The notes under the pieces were generated by a model. That model ran no database searches. It saw nothing but the letters and a program-made list of their open reading frames with translations, and was not told where the DNA came from. DNA of 14,803 nt, taken from assembly GCA_029256005.1 (NCBI GenBank), contig JAQSYS010000014.1, positions 1 to 14,803 on the forward strand. The letters are read 5' to 3'. This document shows, in pieces, positions 1-6,732 of this stretch (position 1 is the stretch's first letter; every line of letters begins with the position of its first letter). This stretch comes from Sedimentibacter sp. GTDB lineage: Bacteria > Bacillota > Clostridia > Tissierellales > Sedimentibacteraceae. The translations under genes were made by a program, and so were the position numbers.

Positions 1-568
1 CGTCGTTGTTCATACCGGCAGCGGGCTCATCCAAAAGTAAAAGACTCAAGTCAGCAGCTAAAGCACGGGCAATTTCTAGGCGGCGCTGCAATCCATAAGA
101 TAATGTACCAGCTTGAAGATCCTTGTACTTATCAATGCCTAGACGGTTAAGGTAATCTAATGCTTTTTCCTTAATGTGGTCGTCTTCTTTCTTCGCTGAA
201 GGCAAGCCCATCATTGCAGAAAATAAATTATAGGTTGGTTTGCTATGAATGGGTAAGCACACATTTTCTAATACAGTCATCTTTGGAAAGATGCGTATGT
301 TCTGAAATGTACGGCTTATCCCCATGTGTGAAATTTTATCAGGGCTCTTTTTTATAAGACTTTTCCCTTGGTAGGTTATAGTTCCTTCCGTGGGAGTGAG
401 GTTGCCTGTAATAGAGTTAAAAAAAGTGGTTTTTCCGGCACCGTTTGGACCTATCAAACCAACAAACTCGCCTTTGTTAATATTCATACTTACATTGTCA
501 ATAGCGCATAACCCACCGAAGCGAATGACAAGATTGTTGACTTTGAGCGTGTTATCTGAATTATTCAC
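1..568 (-). CDS. livG: Branched-chain amino acid-type ABC transporter ATP-binding protein LivG (partial, C-terminus beyond window)
   Basis: Cytoplasmic ATPase that powers a Liv-type (HAAT) importer, working with LivH, LivM and normally LivF. Only the first 189 codons are inside the window. The reading frame shows Walker A GPNGAGKTT at residues 40-48, a Q-loop glutamine in SRTFQN near residue 89, a signature region LSYGLQRRLEIARAL at about 156-170, and Walker B LLLLDEPAAG at about 177-185. SYGLQ in place of SGGQ is close to the SYGQQ form usual in LivG. The start is GTG at 568, preceded by GGAG with an 8-nt spacer. It overlaps the end of livM by 8 bp, which implies translational coupling. The partner ATPase livF would be expected immediately to the left, outside the window. 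The substrate cannot be told from the ATPase. Confidence 0.93.
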   Translation of the reverse strand, partial: MNNSDNTLKVNNLVIRFGGLCAIDNVSMNINKGEFVGLIGPNGAGKTTFFNSITGNLTPTEGTITYQGKSLIKKSPDKISHMGISRTFQNIRIFPKMTVLENVCLPIHSKPTYNLFSAMMGLPSAKKEDDHIKEKALDYLNRLGIDKYKDLQAGTLSYGLQRRLEIARALAADLSLLLLDEPAAGMNND

Positions 569-1505
569 GATTATCACTCCTTCTATTTTTTTTCTTTGTA
601 CGCTCTTCCAAAGACTGTGTCAATTTTTCTATAATCTTTACCCTGTTTTGAGGGAACTCTTTAAAAAATTGAATGGTCTTTTTAAAAGAGAACTCCTTAT
701 AGCCCATGATGCCCTCTGGTCTAAAGCGCATGATGAAGATGTACAATAATCCGTAAACTACTAAACGCCAGTTGACAAGAAATCTCAAATATTCAAGCAT
801 AGTTGTGAGAAGTATTGCGGCAAAAAAAGGACCAGTAATGCTGTTAGTTCCACCTGTAACAAGCGTTGCAAGCAAGTCATTGGAACGTGTATCTGAAAAG
901 GTAGCCGGAGCAATATACTGCAGCCAGAATCCAAGCAGACCTCCTGAGACCCCACAATAAAACGCCGAAATGGCTAAAGAAAGCAGCTTGGTTCGAACAA
1001 TGCTGACACCCATCATTTCCGCTGCAACCTCCTGCTGCTGGATTGCAATACAGTTTTTACCGTACTGCGAGTTTACGAAGTTCCACATAAAATATACCAA
1101 GACTGACATAAACAATAGAGCAGACCAAAGAGTAGTTAGCTTTGGTATATTAGTTATTCCAAGTGCACCATTCGTAATGGGATTATTCATATTATTGAGT
1201 ACAAGACGAACGACCGTGCCGAAGCCGAGCATACAAATTGCAAAATAATCGCCTCGCAGTTTGTTTCGCAATGTCGGATAACCGATAACTAAACTGATGA
1301 GTACTGATGCGAAGCCGCCTAAAATAAGTGCAAATACATATGGAACCATGAAATACTTGTTTAAAAGCACAGCTGCATATGCACCAATGCACATAAACCC
1401 AGCATGACCAAGAGAGAACATTCCAGTATAACCGGTGAGAAGCGCAAGGCCGATAACAGCAACTACATTTGCGCATATTGTAACTAAAACAGATGCTATA
1501 TACAT
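561..1505 (-). CDS. livM: Branched-chain amino acid-type ABC transporter permease LivM
   Basis: Integral membrane permease of the Liv importer, 314 aa, within the usual LivM length. It is hydrophobic throughout, with about eight to ten membrane segments. It carries the family hallmark TGYTGMFSLGHAGFMCIGAY near the N-terminus (about residues 24-43) and a cytoplasmic GGTNSITGPFFAAILL loop about 220-235, which is where the ATPases dock. The last 40 or so residues are an unusually long, strongly basic soluble tail rich in Lys, Arg and Glu. The start at 1505 has GGAGG with a 7-nt spacer. It lies 12 bp after livH and overlaps livG by 8 bp, so it is in the same operon. Identification as LivM is secure; the transported compound is unknown. 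Confidence 0.94.
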   Translation of the reverse strand: MYIASVLVTICANVVAVIGLALLTGYTGMFSLGHAGFMCIGAYAAVLLNKYFMVPYVFALILGGFASVLISLVIGYPTLRNKLRGDYFAICMLGFGTVVRLVLNNMNNPITNGALGITNIPKLTTLWSALLFMSVLVYFMWNFVNSQYGKNCIAIQQQEVAAEMMGVSIVRTKLLSLAISAFYCGVSGGLLGFWLQYIAPATFSDTRSNDLLATLVTGGTNSITGPFFAAILLTTMLEYLRFLVNWRLVVYGLLYIFIMRFRPEGIMGYKEFSFKKTIQFFKEFPQNRVKIIEKLTQSLEERTKKKNRRSDNRE

Positions 1506-1517
1506 TTTTAGTCCTCC

Positions 1518-2393
1518 TTATAATTTACTTTGGTCGCCTTTGCCTATGAGGCCATTTGGCATAAACATTAGTATAATAATCATCGTTCCGAATGAGAAAA
1601 GATCTCTATAAGTTGCGGAAATATATCCTGTGACAAGCGTCTCAAGAATACCGAGTAAAAATCCGCCTAGCACTGCTCCCGGAAGACTTCCAAGCCCACC
1701 GATAACACTTGCAATGAATGCTTTTGTTGACATAGCTCCCATTCCAGGATAAACCGTATACTTCATTCCGAAAAACATTCCTGCAATAGCTGCTGTAATA
1801 CCGGAAATCACAAATACAATTAAAGAAACTCGGTTTACGTTTATACCCATGAGACCAGCGGTAGATACATCAATGGCGCTTGCACGCACAGTAATTCCTG
1901 GTCTTGTCTTATAAAGAAAAAAGCTAATAATCGCTAAAGCTACTACTGATGTGAGAAATGCAGCTATATCAACGGTACCAATCTGCACATTCAAAATGGT
2001 AACTGTATTAGAAATGAAACCGCTGGACAGCGTCCTCAAATTTGCACCAAACATGCTAAGATATAGGTTTGTAAGAAAGATATTTACACCCATGGCTGAA
2101 ATCATCAAGAACAGACGCTTTGCATTCCTTTTACGCATTGGACGATAAGCTAAAAGTTCAATTGCTATTGAAACAACTATACCTGTCGCGATAGCTACTA
2201 TCATAGCTGGTATTGTCCCAAAGCCTGCACTTGATACAAAGTATCCAGAAAATGCGGAAACCATCATCACACCGCCAAAGGCAAAGTTTGTAAAATCGAA
2301 TACGCTGTAGATCAAAGCATACCCGACCGCAAGCACCGCATACAGTCCTCCGACTGATACGCTGGTAATCAACTGCTGAATAAGAATTGTCAT
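1518..2393 (-). CDS. livH: Branched-chain amino acid-type ABC transporter permease LivH
   Basis: Second membrane permease of the Liv importer, 291 aa, typical of LivH. Recognisable blocks are SVGGLYAVLAVGYALIYSVF at the N-terminus, followed by DFTNFAFGGVMM, and a docking-loop block GGLGSLPGAVLGGFLLGILE near residues 235-254. The remainder is a series of hydrophobic helices. The start ATG at 2393 has AGGAG six bases upstream. It is separated from the upstream binding-protein gene by 102 bp containing a strong hairpin, and from livM by only 12 bp. The gap with a hairpin between binding protein and permeases fits the usual need for more binding protein than membrane subunits. Confidence 0.94.
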   Translation of the reverse strand: MTILIQQLITSVSVGGLYAVLAVGYALIYSVFDFTNFAFGGVMMVSAFSGYFVSSAGFGTIPAMIVAIATGIVVSIAIELLAYRPMRKRNAKRLFLMISAMGVNIFLTNLYLSMFGANLRTLSSGFISNTVTILNVQIGTVDIAAFLTSVVALAIISFFLYKTRPGITVRASAIDVSTAGLMGINVNRVSLIVFVISGITAAIAGMFFGMKYTVYPGMGAMSTKAFIASVIGGLGSLPGAVLGGFLLGILETLVTGYISATYRDLFSFGTMIIILMFMPNGLIGKGDQSKL

Positions 2394-2412
2394 GATATTC
2401 TCCTAATATTAT

Positions 2413-2451
2413 TTGTGCAATGAACCTTTAGTTTTCAGATTCATTGCACAA
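2413..2451 (-). promoter_or_regulatory. Intercistronic hairpin between livK and livH
   Basis: Perfect 12-bp inverted repeat TTGTGCAATGAA (2413-2424) and TTCATTGCACAA (2440-2451) with a 15-nt loop, in the 102-bp gap between livK and livH. On the transcribed minus strand no T-run follows the hairpin (the next bases are AATAATATTAGG), so it is unlikely to be a full intrinsic terminator. Its likely role is as a 3' stabiliser of livK mRNA or a partial attenuator that lowers livHMGF relative to livK. The hairpin is seen directly; the role is inferred. Confidence 0.7.
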
Positions 2452-2495
2452 GGATTTTTAATTCTTATATAATTCTTTAACCTGTATGAATATTT

Positions 2496-3662
2496 TTATT
2501 CTTTTGGATAGTAGTTTTCAATCAAAGTAAATTTACTATCCTCAACGCCTATAATAGCTACCATCTTGTTCAGAGGGTTATGTGTTTTAGGGTCAACCGT
2601 GAAATGTTTGTCTGTAAAAAGTGGTACATCAGTAGCATTTTCAAGCGCTGCTTGAATATCAACTGGATTAAGACTTTGTGTTTCATTGATTGCGTACATC
2701 AGAAGTTCCACTGCGTCATATGCAAGGTAAACAAATATGTTTGCAGAATATTCTTTATGTTTTGCGTTGTAGGCTTCTTTAAACTCATCATATGCAGGAT
2801 CTTCCCCGAAAAGATAATTCGTCATAATAGCACCTTCTATATTCGGACCCGCAACTTCTAAAAGTGTATCGTCATAAACTCCATCAGTGAAAATGAACTT
2901 AAATTTAAGATTTAGGTCTGCTGCCTGGTTAGCAACGAGAGAAGGGGTTTTGTAAGTGCCACTAGGGAAAAAGAGAGCGTCAACTCCTAAGTTACCGAAA
3001 TTTGTGAGCTGAGCACGAAACTCAACGTCATCACTCTGAATACCAATGCGGTCAACAATTGTTCCGCCTAATGATTCAAACTGAGTTTTGAAAAAATCAC
3101 AAATATTCTGAGAGTATGGGTTTCCAAGTGTCTCAATCATTCCTACCTTACGAATACCTTGCGAATAAGCAAAGTTAGCAGCGGCTGTACCTTGGTAAGA
3201 GTCTATGAAGCAGACACGAAACGCATAAGGATTAAGTGTACCGTCTTCAGCAACTGTTACTTTTTCGTTGGTAGCAGATGTAGCAATGAAAGGAACTTTA
3301 GCCTGGTTGCAAATAGCTGCCATAGGTATAGCAGCGGAACTGGAGGACGGACCTATAATGGCAATAGCCTTGTCCTCGTTAATCAGACGGTTGCAGGCTA
3401 AGGAGCCATCAACAGCGTTATCAGGCTGCATATCGTAAGATACAAGCTTTACCTGCTTGCCTAGAAGTCCACCTTTTGCGTTCAATTCCGCAAAATAGTC
3501 CTCTAGGAACAATTGCGGTGGGACACCTACATAAGCATCGTTGCCAGAGAGGTCGCCTATATATCCGATTACAACAGAATCATCGGACTTTTTACAACCA
3601 ATCAGTGAGAGAAGAACCATTAGCATTACGAGAAAAAGACAAAAGAATTTTCTAAATTTCAT
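2496..3662 (-). CDS. livK: ABC transporter substrate-binding lipoprotein, LivK/LivJ type (Peripla_BP_6)
   Basis: Extracytoplasmic solute receptor of the Liv importer, 388 aa, tethered to the outer face of the membrane. The N-terminus is a lipoprotein signal peptide: Lys/Arg-rich start, hydrophobic core, and lipobox LIGC with the lipidated Cys at residue 23. The mature part begins with VVIGYIGDLSGNDAYVG, followed by LNAKGGLLGKQVKLVSYD and AIIGPSSSSAAIPMA (about 101-115), the standard blocks of type I periplasmic-binding folds in this family. The Ser-rich loop at 106-109 corresponds to the region that holds the ligand's main chain in characterised family members. AGGAGG lies 9 nt before the ATG. 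It follows the amidohydrolase by 113 bp with no convincing terminator between, so it may be transcribed from the sigma-54 promoter further up, from its own promoter, or both. Ligand unknown. Confidence 0.93.
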   Translation of the reverse strand: MKFRKFFCLFLVMLMVLLSLIGCKKSDDSVVIGYIGDLSGNDAYVGVPPQLFLEDYFAELNAKGGLLGKQVKLVSYDMQPDNAVDGSLACNRLINEDKAIAIIGPSSSSAAIPMAAICNQAKVPFIATSATNEKVTVAEDGTLNPYAFRVCFIDSYQGTAAANFAYSQGIRKVGMIETLGNPYSQNICDFFKTQFESLGGTIVDRIGIQSDDVEFRAQLTNFGNLGVDALFFPSGTYKTPSLVANQAADLNLKFKFIFTDGVYDDTLLEVAGPNIEGAIMTNYLFGEDPAYDEFKEAYNAKHKEYSANIFVYLAYDAVELLMYAINETQSLNPVDIQAALENATDVPLFTDKHFTVDPKTHNPLNKMVAIIGVEDSKFTLIENYYPKE

Positions 3663-3775
3663 GTTTTCATTCCTCCTATAAAATAATTTTGTACTTTCAG
3701 AAACTCTGAGAGTGTTTATTCAACTGCAATTGAGCGGTAAGGCTTTGACACTTCCCTCAAAATTACAGGTGATAA

Positions 3776-5398
3776 TTAATAATTAATTACATCTTTGTTC
3801 GACTCATACCGGATTATACCATCAACAATGGTTATTTCGACTTTTACATCAAGTAATTTTTCATTGCTGATATTATAGATATCATCAGACAACACTGTCA
3901 TATCTGCAAAATATCCATCTTTTATCTTCCCCTTTACATTTTCTTCATATGAACAATATGCAGATTCGCATGTATAAGCTTTAATACTTTCTTCCACTGT
4001 AATACTTTCTTCGGGATAAAATCCTTCCTTAGGATAACCATTCAAGTCTTTTCTTGTTACTGCACAATAAATATTCTCCATGGGATTAAATTTTTCCACC
4101 GGTGAGTCCGTACCCATGGACATATGAACTCCGTTATGTACAAGTCTGCCAAAGTTATAGCTTGATGAAGCAAGGTCTTTTCCAACCCTATTTTCAACTA
4201 TATGAAGATCATAGTTTAGAAAGATGGGTTGAGCATATATTAATAAATCCATCTCTTTTATTCTATTCAAAAGATTTTCATCCGTTATCTGACAATGTAC
4301 AATGCCATGTCTTAACGAAATGTGGGGATACTTTTTCCTTGCATAATCAATGCTATCAATTGCAAGCTCGAGAGCTTTATCTCCAATGCAGTGTATTGCA
4401 ACATAATAACCGGATTTATGGCATGTCTCCACCACCTTTTTCAATTCATTCTCATTGTGAATTAAAATTCCTTTCATATTTGGTGCATCTGCATATGGTT
4501 TTCTAAGCGCTGCGCTTCTTGCGCCTAAGGACCCATCAGCAAGAATTTTAACAGGACCTATGCGATAAAAATTATCAATATTCAAACCTTTATAATTGCA
4601 ATTTATAAAACCTTCCAATTCTTCCTGATTAACTACTAGACACTGCTGCGTAACCCTTACAGGCAAATTTCCCTCTTCGGCAAGCTCCGAATAAGCTTGT
4701 ATTATTCGTTTATAATCTACAGACATATTGAAATCATCTGTGTGGATAGAAGTTATACCTTGCTTCAATAAATCTTCACATGCTTTTTTTATAATAGATT
4801 TCAAGGTCAGTACATCATAACTCTTCATTGAAGCTTGCACTAACTCCTTGGCAGTTTCACGGAATAAACCCAAATTTATGTCAAAATATCCACCCTTAAC
4901 CTGTGGTGTCCTTTCATCTATTCCAAGTGTCTCCAAAGTCTTTGAATTAGCCAACAGCAAATGTGAGCAGCATCTGAACATTACAATGGGATGATCCTTT
5001 GATATTAAATCTAAATCTGTTTTAGTCGGATAAAGCTTTACATCAAATAAATCTTGATTCCATCCTGTGCCTATTACCCAATTTCCTGGCTTTATGCTGT
5101 TATCATTAATAAATTTACGTGTAATATCTATTAATTCTTGCAATGAACCACATTTACTTAAATCGCAACAATTAGAAAATATCCCATACTTGACATTATG
5201 TAAATGAGAATCGTTAAAACCTGGAACGACTGTTTTCATACTCAAATCAAGTACCTTCGTATTTTCACCGGTAAGTTTCATTATTTCAGCATCACTTCCT
5301 ACTGCAACGACCTTACCATTCTTAATAGCAACTGCAGAAGCCTTAGGACATCTTTCATCCATAGTAATAATATTGCCGTTATGCAAAATTAATTCCAT
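3776..5398 (-). CDS. Amidohydrolase family protein, YtcJ/NfdA type
   Basis: Cytoplasmic metal-dependent hydrolase, 540 aa, full length for the amidohydrolase-3 (YtcJ/NfdA) family, which includes N-substituted formamide deformylases. It has the beta-sandwich N-terminus (LILHNGNIITMD), a metal-binding HLH motif at residues 65-67, the VKILADGSLGARSA block (Lys284), His336 in AIHCIGD, RHGIVHCQ (His364, His368), and the late GTDSPVEKFNP motif with Asp431. All expected catalytic blocks are present. The C-terminus returns to the sandwich (GKIKDGYFADMTVLS). The start at 5398 is supported by alignment to the family N-terminus, although its Shine-Dalgarno (TTAGGA) is weak and very close. It lies 23 bp after the peptidase stop, so the two are co-transcribed. 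The presumed substrate is an amide or N-acyl/N-formyl compound released by the peptidase or imported by Liv. The exact reaction cannot be read from sequence. Confidence 0.88.
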   Translation of the reverse strand: MELILHNGNIITMDERCPKASAVAIKNGKVVAVGSDAEIMKLTGENTKVLDLSMKTVVPGFNDSHLHNVKYGIFSNCCDLSKCGSLQELIDITRKFINDNSIKPGNWVIGTGWNQDLFDVKLYPTKTDLDLISKDHPIVMFRCCSHLLLANSKTLETLGIDERTPQVKGGYFDINLGLFRETAKELVQASMKSYDVLTLKSIIKKACEDLLKQGITSIHTDDFNMSVDYKRIIQAYSELAEEGNLPVRVTQQCLVVNQEELEGFINCNYKGLNIDNFYRIGPVKILADGSLGARSAALRKPYADAPNMKGILIHNENELKKVVETCHKSGYYVAIHCIGDKALELAIDSIDYARKKYPHISLRHGIVHCQITDENLLNRIKEMDLLIYAQPIFLNYDLHIVENRVGKDLASSSYNFGRLVHNGVHMSMGTDSPVEKFNPMENIYCAVTRKDLNGYPKEGFYPEESITVEESIKAYTCESAYCSYEENVKGKIKDGYFADMTVLSDDIYNISNEKLLDVKVEITIVDGIIRYESNKDVINY

Positions 5399-5421
5399 TT
5401 CCTAACTCACTTTCGTATTAA

Positions 5422-6444
5422 TTATAAGTATTCCTTTAAACATTTAACCACTTTTCTGCTATAACCTACTGTAGTTTCGGCATGATATAATGAACTTATT
5501 ATCGATTCTTCCACGGACTCTATTGCTGCTCTAAAAACTATGTCAAGGCTATCCTCATATATAAGTTTTGTATCAATTATTTCTTTTCCACTATAGTGTT
5601 TTATTTTATTAGCTGTAGTAAAAGCAATACATATATCTCCGCTTCCATTACCCATAATAGACCCAGTTCTACCTAAACCTATTGCTGAACGTTTTGCTAC
5701 TCTTTTTAGTTGACGTTCATTTAGAGGTATATCGGTAGCTATTATAATTATTATTGAACCTTTATCTTTTTCATTTTCTTCTATCTTAGAAATTCTTGCT
5801 CCAATTTTTTCACCAGAAACCATTAAATCTCCATTCATTCCAAAATTGGACATTACTATTGCACCAACTGTATATTCTTTATTATCTAATTTAATGACCC
5901 TTGAAGAAGATCCTATTCCACCTTTAACCCCTAAGCAAGTCATACCTGTACCAGAGCCCACACAACCTTCTTCAAACACGTCACTGCAATCACTAATAGC
6001 TTGAATAATATGTTCCTCTTTAACATGGAGCCCTCGTATATCATTTAAGCTTCCATCATTACATTCTGTAATTATACAGTTAACTGTTCCTGTTGTAGTG
6101 CCAATGTCATCGTTCTGCTGTAGCATGTATTTAACTAATGCTGTAGCAGCAGTACCAACGCTTAATGTATTTGTCATTATTATTGGGGTCTCTATGGTGC
6201 CCAGTTCATCAATCTGAATTAGTCCCATGCTTTTCCCAAAGCCATTTAAAACATAAGAGGCTGACATTACCTTCTCTTTAAATAAATTTCCCCCATGAGG
6301 CAATATAGCAGTTACACCAGTTTTAACTCTTTCTTCATTTAACGTAACATGCCCGACCTTAACCCCAGAAACATCTGTTATTAGGTTCTTTGTGCCCGAT
6401 TTTAGTTTACCAATAACTATTCCGCAGTTTTTATCTAATCCCAT
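5422..6444 (-). CDS. P1 family (S58, DmpA-like) self-processing aminopeptidase
   Basis: N-terminal-nucleophile peptidase of the DmpA/BapA/NylC group, 340 aa. Characterised relatives release D- or beta-amino acids from peptides and amides, or cleave nylon oligomers. Visible features are ITDVSGVKVGHVTL at the N-terminus, GTTTGTVNCIITECNDG, KGGIGSSSR (about 174-182), VGAIVMSNFG with Asn200, and the probable autocleavage site Gly229-Ser230 in EKDKGSIIIIIATDIPLN, where Ser230 would become the beta-subunit nucleophile. GSGDICIAFTTAN (267-279) closes the active site. I place the start at ATG 6444 (MGLDKNCG), preceded by AAGGAAGG with a 7-nt spacer. An in-frame ATG at 6573 would add 43 residues with no family counterpart and would run across the -24/-12 promoter. 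It is the first gene after that promoter. Substrate specificity is not predictable from sequence. Confidence 0.9.
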   Translation of the reverse strand: MGLDKNCGIVIGKLKSGTKNLITDVSGVKVGHVTLNEERVKTGVTAILPHGGNLFKEKVMSASYVLNGFGKSMGLIQIDELGTIETPIIMTNTLSVGTAATALVKYMLQQNDDIGTTTGTVNCIITECNDGSLNDIRGLHVKEEHIIQAISDCSDVFEEGCVGSGTGMTCLGVKGGIGSSSRVIKLDNKEYTVGAIVMSNFGMNGDLMVSGEKIGARISKIEENEKDKGSIIIIIATDIPLNERQLKRVAKRSAIGLGRTGSIMGNGSGDICIAFTTANKIKHYSGKEIIDTKLIYEDSLDIVFRAAIESVEESIISSLYHAETTVGYSRKVVKCLKEYL

Positions 6445-6539
6445 AATTATGCCTTCCTTAACGTGAAACTTGATAGTTGAAAGAAATCTTATACTAATTA
6501 CAATAACCACAACTAAATAAATTTTATACTTTATATAGT

Positions 6540-6555
6540 AGCAACAACTATGCCA
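6540..6555 (-). promoter_or_regulatory. Sigma-54 (-24/-12) promoter for the peptidase-amidohydrolase(-liv) operon
   Basis: On the minus strand the sequence reads TGGCAT-AGTTG-TTGCT, against the consensus TGGCAC-N5-TTGCA/T. The invariant GG and GC doublets are exactly 10 bases apart, at 6554-6553 and 6542-6541. The predicted transcription start is near 6529, giving a leader of about 85 nt before the peptidase ATG at 6444. A divergent sigma-54 activator gene begins about 200 bp upstream. The match is seen directly; use by the neighbouring activator is inferred. Confidence 0.85.
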
Positions 6556-6652
6556 TAAATTAAAAGATAACAAAAAATAATTGTAAAGATTTTAATTGTT
6601 CAAATATGTTATTATTTTAAAATGATATTTTAATAAATATAAATTTTACATA

Positions 6653-6681
6653 TTGTTTTTATCTAATTAATAGGATATAAT
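6653..6681 (+). promoter_or_regulatory. Sigma-A promoter of the sigma-54 activator gene
   Basis: TTGTTT (6653-6658), 17-bp spacer, TATAAT (6676-6681), 52 bp before the GTG start at 6733. The last base of the left arm of the 11-bp inverted repeat (6666-6676) is the first base of this -10, and the rest of that arm lies in the spacer. A protein bound there would therefore block the promoter, consistent with autorepression. Confidence 0.65.
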
Positions 6682-6711
6682 TGGATAAATATATTATTAA
6701 ATCCTATTAAT
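6666..6711. promoter_or_regulatory. 11-bp perfect inverted repeat, candidate upstream activator sequence and autoregulatory operator
   Basis: ATTAATAGGAT (6666-6676) and ATCCTATTAAT (6701-6711), perfect complements with a 24-bp spacer and arm centres 35 bp apart (about 3.3 helical turns). Relative to the predicted sigma-54 start near 6529 the arms lie at about -142 and -177, in the usual range of enhancer sites for sigma-54 activators. The left arm also overlaps the activator's own promoter. No U-tract follows, so this is not a terminator. The protein that binds is inferred, not shown. Confidence 0.6.
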
Positions 6712-6732
6712 GCAAAAGGTGGTGTATCAAGT

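Noticed and set aside
390..1248. Several plus-strand reading frames of 60-120 codons opposite livG and livM
   Set aside because: They are shadows of strongly supported minus-strand genes, lack ribosome binding sites and match no family.
3660..3671. Three-codon ATG-AAA-ACA-TGA frame overlapping the livK start on the minus strand
   Set aside because: Its ATG is one base after the Shine-Dalgarno, too close to be used. It is a coincidence of the spacer sequence.
3742..3757. GG-N10-GC spacing upstream of livK on the minus strand, as a second sigma-54 promoter
   Set aside because: Only the GG and GC doublets match; the surrounding bases (GGGAAG and AAGCC) are far from TGGCAC and TTGCA.
6445..6573. 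In-frame extension of the P1 peptidase to an ATG at 6573, giving a hydrophobic N-terminus like a signal peptide
   Set aside because: The extra 43 residues have no family counterpart, the ATG at 6573 has no ribosome binding site, and the stretch contains the -24/-12 promoter. ATG 6444 has AAGGAAGG upstream.
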